DNA from: HGM12587 sp945786935
Lineage (GTDB): Bacteria > Bacillota > Clostridia > Lachnospirales > Lachnospiraceae
DNA: 21,509 nt
Direction of reading: 5' to 3'
Assembly (NCBI GenBank): GCA_945786935.1
Contig: CALZFY010000044.1
Location: 1-21,509, forward strand
Position numbers and translations under genes: made by a program
In this document: in pieces, positions 16,099-21,509 of the stretch
Position numbering within the stretch: the stretch's first letter is position 1
Layout of the letters: each line of letters starts with the position of its first letter
The notes under the pieces: model-generated
What the model was told of the DNA's origin: nothing
What the model saw: the letters and a program-made list of their open reading frames with translations, nothing else
The model's database searches: none

Positions 16099-16722
16099 TT
16101 AAACATATTCCAGCTTGCTTACGGACACTTCGTAGGCAATTCGTTTCTCACTGGCTTCCTCATCCAGCTTCTTCATGTATTCCCTGCTTTGAATGCGTCC
16201 CCATACCTGAGTTCTGCCTCCCACCTCAAATCCGGAGGCAAATCTTGCATTTCTTCCCCAGCAGATACATGGAATGTAATCCGATTTTCCATATGGACGG
16301 TTCACTGCGATCAAAAGATCCGCAATTTCTCTGCCCAGCGGAGTTTTTCGGTATACCGGCGGTTTACAGATGAATCCATCTAAAAAGATCTGGTTGGTCT
16401 TGGCATTTTCCACCTCTTCATCAATAAATTCCCACTCTCTTGCAAACACCGAAAGCACCAGCTTGTTTTTCTTTTCATCATGACGGTTATAGGATCTGAA
16501 CTGTCCGGCTACCCTTACCGTAGCTCCTGTTAAATCCTCGGTTACATCTACCAGCCGTTCGGATACCATGACAGGAATCATATCCTCTGAATCACTTAAT
16601 CGCTTCACCGCGATATCTACCATATAAAATCCTTCTCCAAAGATCTCATGGCTGAATGTGAAACTGGACATTACCTCTCCTACTATGGATACCTGGTTGT
16701 TTTCAATCATCTTATCTGACAT
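16099..16722 (-). CDS. Single-stranded-DNA-binding-like protein with two tandem OB folds
   Basis: The 207-residue protein seems to contain two OB domains: residues about 10-98 (VSIVGEVMSSFTFSHEIFGE ... LVLSVFAREWEF) and 110-205 (IFLDGFICKPPVYRKTPLGR ... TQVWGRIQSREYMKKLDEEA). The second has the SSB-like pattern FICKPPVYRKTPLGREIADL, CICWGRNARFA. There is no acidic DDDIPF-type tail, so it is probably not the main replicative SSB. GAGGAG lies 7 bases before the ATG. It may bind ssDNA in repair or recombination; the function is inference. Confidence 0.75.
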   Translation of the reverse strand: MSDKMIENNQVSIVGEVMSSFTFSHEIFGEGFYMVDIAVKRLSDSEDMIPVMVSERLVDVTEDLTGATVRVAGQFRSYNRHDEKKNKLVLSVFAREWEFIDEEVENAKTNQIFLDGFICKPPVYRKTPLGREIADLLIAVNRPYGKSDYIPCICWGRNARFASGFEVGGRTQVWGRIQSREYMKKLDEEASEKRIAYEVSVSKLEYV

Positions 16723-16934
16723 TACTGTTCTCCTCTCGTTTTTCTTTTTCTATTGTCATCTTTACTATGTATATTCCACCCATGACCATTTTATTCCAGA
16801 TTTTCCGGATATTTCGTTCGACCGGATCTTACATTTTTCCCATAAGGCAAAATATAAGCCGACAAAATTTTCTCTTTTCTGACTCCATGCTCCTCAATTA
16901 AATCACTCTTTAGGTTACTAATTGGTTTATCATT

Positions 16935-17124
16935 TTCTTTCAAGGGACGCCTGTGGCAGCCTCTATCCGTGCACCGCAGGCGTCGGGGGCTCCAACTAAT
17001 CTAAGAACATCTAATCACTCGCAGGAGAGCCTGCTTCGCGAAGATGTTCTAAGATGGATTTTCCGCCCCCTTTGGCCCAAATGCGGTGCACAGACAGAGG
17101 CTGCCCCGGGCTGTTCCTTGAAGA
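16935..17124 (-). ncRNA. Structured RNA, copy A
   Basis: This GC-rich block in AT-rich flanks can fold as follows, in plus-strand coordinates. An outermost short helix pairs 17116-17123 with 16937-16945. A 23-position closing stem pairs 17082-17104 with 16956-16978 (two G-U pairs, no mismatch). A core helix pairs GGGGGC with GCCCCC. An apical stem of 14 positions pairs 17042-17055 with 16999-17012 (one T-T mismatch), with a GCAGG/CCTGC hairpin inside. A pseudoknot joins GACGCC in the core (16979-16984) to GGCGTC in the tail (16946-16951). No coding frame explains it. The orientation is set by homology to copy B. Family unknown; raiA-motif RNA is a candidate. Confidence 0.8.
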
Positions 17125-17151
17125 ATATAAGTAAAATGCCAAATAATACAA
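17124..17151 (-). promoter_or_regulatory. Predicted promoter for RNA copy A
   Basis: On the minus strand TATATT (17124-17129) lies immediately before the predicted 5' end, with a weak -35 TTGTAT (17146-17151) 16 bases upstream. Confidence 0.45.
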
Positions 17152-17285
17152 ATCATATAAATCAAATGCCTATGATGACCTAATTTTAAGTTTTAAAAAC
17201 CAGTCGTTCAAAGCTGGCAATTCATTCGAATGGATAATATCAACAAAGAGAAACAATCCACAACAATGATGGATAATTGTTTAAT
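17130..17285. other. AT-rich divergent spacer between the two RNA copies
   Basis: No coding frame was found. The spacer holds the -35 region of copy A and small inverted repeats, CCAG...CTGG near 17200 and ATTCATTCGAATGGAT near 17222, possible operator sites. Nothing more can be supported. Confidence 0.5.
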
Positions 17286-17314
17286 TTGGAATTCATAAAA
17301 TTTATCTCTTAAAT
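17286..17314 (+). promoter_or_regulatory. Predicted promoter for RNA copy B
   Basis: TTGGAA (17286-17291) and TTAAAT (17309-17314) are separated by 17 bases, both 4/6 matches, placing the start near 17321, just before the conserved AACAGCCCGGG. Confidence 0.5.
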
Positions 17315-17320
17315 TTTGCT

Positions 17321-17505
17321 ACTAACAGCCCGGGAGGTAGGTGTTGCACCACAGTGCGTTAAGCCAAAGGAGCCCGAAAATCCTGTCTTAGTATCACTCC
17401 GCGAAGCAGGCTCTCCTGCGAGTGGCTAGTGATACTTAGACATAGTTGAGGGGGACGACGCCTGCACTGAGGGGTAACACCTGCCTTCCGGAGCGTCAGT
17501 TAAGA
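17321..17505 (+). ncRNA. Structured RNA, copy B
   Basis: This copy shares with copy A the 5' AACAGCCCGGG, the core CCAAAGG and CGAAAATCC-type segment, an identical 25-nt apical block (17400-17424), and GACGACGCCTGC. Its helices differ in sequence but still pair: closing stem GGTAGGTGTT/AACACCTGCC (17336-17345, 17476-17485) plus CAGTGC/GCACTG (17352-17357, 17464-17469); apical stem 17384-17397 with 17429-17442, again with one T-T mismatch at the same position as in A; pseudoknot GACGC/GCGTC (17457-17461, 17493-17497). It ends before the predicted typA promoter, so it looks like a separate transcript and not a typA riboswitch. Confidence 0.8.
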
Positions 17506-17585
17506 GTGAAGAGAAAAAAATAGTAATCTAAAGTACCCTTAAGGTAATTAAAAGGGGCTGTATGCAAAAAAATGCAATTTTGACC

Positions 17586-17613
17586 TTGACCTGTGAAATG
17601 AACGTGATAAACT
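17586..17613 (+). promoter_or_regulatory. Predicted typA promoter
   Basis: TTGACC (17586-17591) and TAAACT (17608-17613) are separated by 16 bases. The predicted leader is about 85 bases and contains a small TGCAG/CTGCA hairpin near 17666. Confidence 0.5.
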
Positions 17614-17706
17614 AGATTAGTTGTAAAGTAACTATAAAGTATGTAGTAACTGTGCCGATTGTGTGCAGCCACTGCAGATCATAGTCTATTTATTTGAGGA
17701 AAACTT

Positions 17707-19530
17707 ATGAAGAGAGATGATATTAGAAATGTCGCCATCATTGCCCATGTTGACCATGGTAAAACAACTTTGGTGGATGAACTGTTAAAACAAAGCGGTG
17801 TATTCCGTGAAAATCAGGAAGTGGCAGAACGTGTCATGGACTCCGGTGATATCGAAAGAGAGCGTGGTATTACCATCCTTTCCAAAAATACCGCTGTCAT
17901 GTATAAGGGTACAAAGATTAACATTATTGATACCCCCGGACACGCTGACTTTGGTGGAGAAGTGGAACGTGTCTTAAAGATGGTGAACGGTGTTATCCTG
18001 GTCGTAGATGCTTTTGAAGGTCCGATGCCACAGACAAAATTCGTTTTGAAAAAAGCACTGGAGTTAGATCTTCATGTAATCGTATGCATTAATAAGGTAG
18101 ACCGTCCGGAAGCAAGACCAAACGAAGTCATTGATGAAGTATTAGAACTACTCTTAGAGCTGGATGCCAATGATGAACAGCTGGATTGTCCATTCCTGTT
18201 TGCTTCTGCAAAAGCAGGATATGCAACCAAAAACCTTGGTATGCCAACTTCTGATATGACGGCTCTGTTTGATACGATCATTGATTACATTCCTGCACCG
18301 GAAGGAGATCCGGATGCAGGCACTCAGGTACTGATCAGTACCATTGACTTTAACGAATATGTCGGACGTATCGGTGTAGGTAAGGTGGACAACGGTAAAA
18401 TTTCCGTCAATCAGGAAGTTGTGCTTGTAAACCATCATGAACCAGATAAATGCAAAAAGGTGAAAGTAAGTAAGCTCTATGAATTTGACGGATTAAATAA
18501 GGTGGATGTAAAGGAAGCCGGCATCGGTTCTATCGTAGCCATTTCCGGTATTGCAGATATCCATATCGGAGATACCTTATGCTCCCCTGAAGATCCAAAG
18601 CCGATCCCATTCCAGAAGATCTCTGAACCTACCATTGCGATGCAGTTCATGGTAAATGACAGCCCGTTAGCCGGTCAGGAGGGTAAATTTATCACTTCCC
18701 GTCATGTACGCGACAGACTCTTCCGTGAATTGAATACAGACGTCAGCCTTCGTGTAGAGGAAACTGAGGATGCAGACCGTTTTAAGGTTTCAGGCCGCGG
18801 TGAATTACATTTATCCGTTCTTATTGAAAATATGAGACGTGAGGGTTATGAATTTGCGGTCAGCAAAGCTGAGGTACTTTATCGTGAAGATGAAAAGGGA
18901 AACAAGCTGGAGCCAATGGAAAGAGTTTTTGTTGACGTAGATGATGAATTTTCCGGTACTGTCATTCAGAAGCTCAGTGAGCGAAAAGGTGAACTGCAGG
19001 GAATGAGTACCAATGCAGCAGGTTCCACCCGCCTGGAATTTTTAATTCCTTCCAGAGGTCTCATTGGCTACCGGGGAGAATTTTTAACAGACACCAAAGG
19101 TACCGGTGTTATGAATACGGAATTTGAAGGGTATGGCCCTTACAAAGGAGATATTCAATACCGTAAAACCGGATCCCTCATTGCATTCGAAGACGGTGTT
19201 TCCATCACCTACGGTCTCTTTAATGCACAGGAGCGCGGTACTTTATTTATCGGACCCGGCGAGAAGGTATATTCCGGCATGGTCATCGGACAGAACGGTA
19301 AAGCAGAAGACATTGAACTAAATGTCTGCAAGACAAAGAAGCTGACCAACACCCGTTCCTCCAGCGCAGATGAAGCATTAAAGCTGACTCCGCCACGGAT
19401 CTTAAGCCTGGAACAGGCGCTGGAATTTATCGATACTGATGAACTTCTGGAGATCACACCATTGAATATCCGAATCCGTAAAAAGATTTTAGATCCGACT
19501 CTCCGCAAGAGGGCGAATATTAATAAATAA
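17707..19530 (+). CDS. typA: TypA/BipA translational GTPase
   Basis: A 607-residue ribosome-binding GTPase of the EF-G family, involved in ribosome assembly and stress or low-temperature growth. The G domain shows G1 AHVDHGKT at 13-20, G2 within RGITILSKNTAV, G3 DTPGHADFGGEV and G4 NKVD. The C-terminal BipA-specific region includes LEFLIPSRGLIGYRGEFLTD. Length is normal. GAGG lies 7 bases before the ATG. It is the only rightward gene of this part of the window and is followed by a strong terminator. Confidence 0.98.
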   Translation: MKRDDIRNVAIIAHVDHGKTTLVDELLKQSGVFRENQEVAERVMDSGDIERERGITILSKNTAVMYKGTKINIIDTPGHADFGGEVERVLKMVNGVILVVDAFEGPMPQTKFVLKKALELDLHVIVCINKVDRPEARPNEVIDEVLELLLELDANDEQLDCPFLFASAKAGYATKNLGMPTSDMTALFDTIIDYIPAPEGDPDAGTQVLISTIDFNEYVGRIGVGKVDNGKISVNQEVVLVNHHEPDKCKKVKVSKLYEFDGLNKVDVKEAGIGSIVAISGIADIHIGDTLCSPEDPKPIPFQKISEPTIAMQFMVNDSPLAGQEGKFITSRHVRDRLFRELNTDVSLRVEETEDADRFKVSGRGELHLSVLIENMRREGYEFAVSKAEVLYREDEKGNKLEPMERVFVDVDDEFSGTVIQKLSERKGELQGMSTNAAGSTRLEFLIPSRGLIGYRGEFLTDTKGTGVMNTEFEGYGPYKGDIQYRKTGSLIAFEDGVSITYGLFNAQERGTLFIGPGEKVYSGMVIGQNGKAEDIELNVCKTKKLTNTRSSSADEALKLTPPRILSLEQALEFIDTDELLEITPLNIRIRKKILDPTLRKRANINK

Positions 19531-19601
19531 TGATATCTGTTTAGCTTCTTACAGACAAGTTTCTGGACAGTTATATAATTAATTATAAAGATCTGATTAA
19601 A

Positions 19602-19660
19602 AAGGGAACAAAGTCCTCGTCATTTATTCTGACGGAGGACCTGTTCCCTTCATTTTTGTT
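19602..19660. terminator. Bidirectional terminator between typA and the DUF4349 gene
   Basis: A long stem pairs AAGGGAACA with TGTTCCCTT (19602-19610, 19642-19650), GTCCTC with GAGGAC and GTCA with TGAC inside. Rightward it is followed by CATTTTTGTTTG; on the minus strand the stem is followed by TTTAATC with the preceding TT. It suits both converging genes. Confidence 0.88.
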
Positions 19661-19697
19661 TGCTAAACTTTGGATTTTCTTACAAAAAACTTACGAA

Positions 19698-19722
19698 ATC
19701 GTGACTTCTGAACAGTTACGAT
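19698..19722. repeat. Small hairpin sharing a 15-base word with the apgM-lysC palindrome
   Basis: ATCGTGAC and GTTACGAT pair (one G-U) around a TTCTGAACA loop. The word GTGACTTCTGAACAG (19701-19715) also occurs on the minus strand of the palindrome at 5773-5815. Confidence 0.45.
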
Positions 19723-19744
19723 CTTTCATGATATCTTTGCACAG

Positions 19745-20683
19745 TTACTTCTTATCAACTTTCTCTTCCGGTGCCTGTGGCTTTAAAGTTCGCTTTTGGA
19801 TTCTTTTTTTCTTGACAAATTTAACTGCGCAAACCACGCCTGCAATCACAATCGCCCAAATGACCAGATAAGGTGAAGAACCGAGGAACCATATTCCAAA
19901 TCCTCTGATACCATTTCCAATTCCATAAAGGCTGTCACCAAATTGTTCTTTTACATCATCCCAGAAACCTTTTGGCTCCACCTTGGTTTCTCTGTCCACT
20001 TCATGGATATTGATATGTACAGTACTGTAATCCACCTGATTATCAAAGGTGCGAAGCTGGGATGCATAGGATTCCAGCTGATAACGAACTTCTGATAATC
20101 TGCTTTCAATGGTGATGATATCTTCTACAGTCTCAGCTTTTTCCAATAGTTCCAGGAGTCGGCTCTGCTCAGTTTCCAGTGCGATTTTACGGCTTTCTGC
20201 GTCCACATATCTTAGTGTAATATCTTCTGTGGACTCGGAAATATTAGTTACATTAGCAGTCTCTTTCACATTATCCAAAAATCCATCCAGCTTGTCGCTT
20301 GGAATTCGGACTGTCAGATAACTGTACCTGTTATAAGAACTATAATATGTAGAACCGCTGTCAATCGAAGACTGTTCCACATATCCTCCCAGCTCCTGTA
20401 CTCTTTCCTGAACAGACGTTAAGACTGTATCAAATTCTTTCGTCTGAATTTGAAGGTCTACAGTACGGATCAGCTTTCGGTTACTCTGAGCCACCGTTGA
20501 AATATCTGCATTTACCGCACCACTGTCTGATGACATCTCATCAAAAGCCTTCTCTTCTTCCACTGCATAATCTTCCGTTGCCATAGCACTTTCTGTAGCC
20601 ATAAACTTATCGGAACTGCCGCAGCCGGCCGCAAGCAAAGAAACCATCAGCAATGAAGCTAACAATCGAATTCTTTTTCGCAT
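19745..20683 (-). CDS. DUF4349 membrane lipoprotein
   Basis: The 312-residue protein has an N-terminal lipoprotein signal with lipobox LAAGC (Cys 21) after RKRIRLLASLLMVSL. An acidic linker is followed by the DUF4349 domain (RKLIRTVDLQIQTKEFDTVL, then GGYVEQSSI), a likely coiled coil around 175-225 (LETEQSRLLELLEKAETVED), and a C-terminal membrane helix (YLVIWAIVIAGVVCAVKFV) with a basic tail. It is thus predicted to be anchored at both ends on the outer face of the membrane. The family's function is unknown. GGGAGG lies about 9 bases before the ATG. Confidence 0.92.
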   Translation of the reverse strand: MRKRIRLLASLLMVSLLAAGCGSSDKFMATESAMATEDYAVEEEKAFDEMSSDSGAVNADISTVAQSNRKLIRTVDLQIQTKEFDTVLTSVQERVQELGGYVEQSSIDSGSTYYSSYNRYSYLTVRIPSDKLDGFLDNVKETANVTNISESTEDITLRYVDAESRKIALETEQSRLLELLEKAETVEDIITIESRLSEVRYQLESYASQLRTFDNQVDYSTVHINIHEVDRETKVEPKGFWDDVKEQFGDSLYGIGNGIRGFGIWFLGSSPYLVIWAIVIAGVVCAVKFVKKKRIQKRTLKPQAPEEKVDKK

Positions 20684-20735
20684 AAAATCAAACCTCCCTG
20701 TGTCATATTATTTTCCGGATCACTTCTATAGGTAT

Positions 20736-20741
20736 ATTATA
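20736..20741 (-). promoter_or_regulatory. Predicted -10 box of the DUF4349 gene
   Basis: A perfect TATAAT on the minus strand, about 50 bases before the start codon. No convincing -35 box lies at 16-18 bases upstream. Confidence 0.45.
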
Positions 20742-20827
20742 ATTTAGGTTCATGAAAAATTACGCAGGAAATTTCTTAGGGTTTTATGAAATTTTCTAAT
20801 TATGTTCTTCTGACAAAGCAGGTACAT

Positions 20828-20905
20828 TCAAAGTGCCCGATACTCCAGCTGCTCACGAATTGCTGTAATCAACGCATTTTTAATCTTTGGTTCGTTTTTG
20901 ATCAT
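20828..20905 (-). pseudogene. Short 25-codon reading frame, likely remnant of a larger gene
   Basis: From the ATG at 20905, with AGGAG 8 bases upstream, the frame reads MIKNEPKIKNALITAIREQL and ends at TGA after EYRAL. Past the TGA the same frame stays open for another 25 codons (beginning MYLLCQKN) to the next TGA at about 20750. The amphipathic, charged sequence and good ribosome-binding site look like a real N-terminus, so a broken gene is more likely than a functional peptide. I do not recognise the parent family with confidence. Confidence 0.4.
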
Positions 20906-20950
20906 TTTACGTACTCCTCTCTGACTATCTGCAGTCAAGTCAATAAAGGT

Positions 20951-20959
20951 ATTTTAGCA
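20951..20959 (-). promoter_or_regulatory. Predicted extended -10 upstream of the short frame
   Basis: TGCTAAAAT on the minus strand fits the TGnTATAAT extended -10 pattern, about 45 bases before the ATG at 20905. No good -35 was seen. Confidence 0.35.
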
Positions 20960-21021
20960 CTGTTCCCTTACTATTACCCTTTACCGCCATCCGGTATTTC
21001 CTTCAACCTGGCAAACTGTTA

Positions 21022-21509
21022 CTATTTAAATCTTTGCATGCTATATTTGAATTCTTCTAATCCTTCTAATCTTTTTACTCTGCGAAGTTTAATACCGCAC
21101 ACATTACATATCTGCTCAAGTCCTGCTTCTACAATTACATTTGACACTCTTATTTCCTCCGGTGCTCCAAATTGAAAAATAAAACCTATCAGAATTTCCG
21201 CCAGTATTACAATCGCATCATCCCCCGGTTCCAGCATTTCAAATTTAATGATGGTTCCTGTTTTTGCATCTCCGACTAACGACAATGCCGGGTTTGCAGG
21301 GCGATCATACTTTTTATCCGTAACTGATGCTCCTAACACAGATATATCCGCCTCTAAAACAGCATTGCATTTCGGGGCTTTTTCCAGATCTGAGAGTAAC
21401 TCTTCATCTGTAATCAGTAAATTTCCAAATTGAAAAGCTGTAAAAGGAAGTGGCTCTTCACCAAAATCCCATGTTTTCTTATCTTTTCCAAAAGAAAGCA
21501 GAAACATAT
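21022..21509 (-). CDS. DUF6930-like hypothetical protein, 5' end outside window
   Basis: At least 161 residues are visible; the frame is open to the window edge, and no ribosome-binding site is visible, so the true start may lie beyond it. A middle VLEADISVLGAS and a C-terminal part (APEEIRVSNVIVEAGLEQIC, then CGIKLRRVKRLEGLEEF) resemble proteins annotated DUF6930/DUF7309, where a short rule-like pattern of a pre-GI-L motif ends the domain. Family recognition is tentative and no function is known. Confidence 0.5.
   Translation of the reverse strand, partial: MFLLSFGKDKKTWDFGEEPLPFTAFQFGNLLITDEELLSDLEKAPKCNAVLEADISVLGASVTDKKYDRPANPALSLVGDAKTGTIIKFEMLEPGDDAIVILAEILIGFIFQFGAPEEIRVSNVIVEAGLEQICNVCGIKLRRVKRLEGLEEFKYSMQRFK

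Noticed and set aside
16875..16889. ATG after GAGGAG at about 16889 (minus strand) as a small gene
   Set aside because: The ribosome-binding site is only 1 base from the ATG and the frame stops after 19 codons.
16935..17505. Insertion sequence ends (inverted repeats flanking a unit)
   Set aside because: The similarity covers about 180 bases of paired helices, not terminal ends, and the 200 bases between hold no transposase or coding frame.
17321..17706. Copy B RNA as a cis riboswitch of typA
   Set aside because: A predicted typA promoter lies between the RNA and the gene, no terminator or sequestering hairpin is evident, and copy A points away from any shared target.

Overview
The window looks like chromosomal DNA of a low-to-mid GC Gram-positive Clostridia, most likely a Lachnospiraceae member. 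The grounds are strong GAGGAG-type ribosome-binding sites, an FMN-riboswitch/RibU unit, long-form HPF next to SecA, a prfB with a programmed frameshift, and a DUF4349 lipoprotein. Genus is not determinable by eye. There are no insertion sequences, phage genes, tRNAs, rRNAs or CRISPR arrays.

Layout. (1) 1-1323: a leftward unit of a YcxB-like membrane protein, tsaE and tsaB (cut by the window edge), for the t6A tRNA modification. (2) 1375-2316: a rightward riboflavin-import unit (promoter, FMN riboswitch, terminator, ribU, terminator). (3) 2336-8229: leftward hom, homoserine-kinase-type ApgM, lysC and tex; the first three carry aspartate-family metabolism from aspartate to aspartyl phosphate and from aspartate semialdehyde to phosphohomoserine. 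(4) 8299-9418: prfB with a +1 programmed frameshift. (5) 9551-12121 secA and 12290-12817 hpf. (6) 12936-15957: cobO/btuR-like, dapA, dapB and an isolated eukaryotic-type hisA. (7) 16099-16722: an SSB-like protein with two OB folds. (8) 16935-17505: a roughly 970-base protein-poor interval holding two divergently oriented, diverged copies of one structured RNA. (9) typA rightward, a bidirectional terminator, a leftward DUF4349 lipoprotein, a decayed small reading frame and an edge-truncated DUF6930-like protein.

The most unusual item is the RNA pair at about 16935-17124 (minus strand) and 17321-17505 (plus strand). Each is about 185 nt and GC-rich in AT-rich DNA. They share an identical 25-nt apical block, while their helices differ in sequence yet remain paired in each copy. 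This includes a 14-position apical stem with a T-T mismatch at the same place in both, a long closing stem, an outermost short helix, and a predicted pseudoknot between the core and the 3' tail. Such covariation between two copies is strong internal evidence for selected RNA structure. The size, architecture and clostridial context make the raiA-motif RNA family one candidate, but this cannot be confirmed without a covariance-model search.

Most of the remainder is housekeeping: translation (prfB, hpf, typA, t6A), protein export (secA), and lysine/threonine/methionine precursor synthesis (lysC, hom, apgM-type kinase, dapA, dapB).
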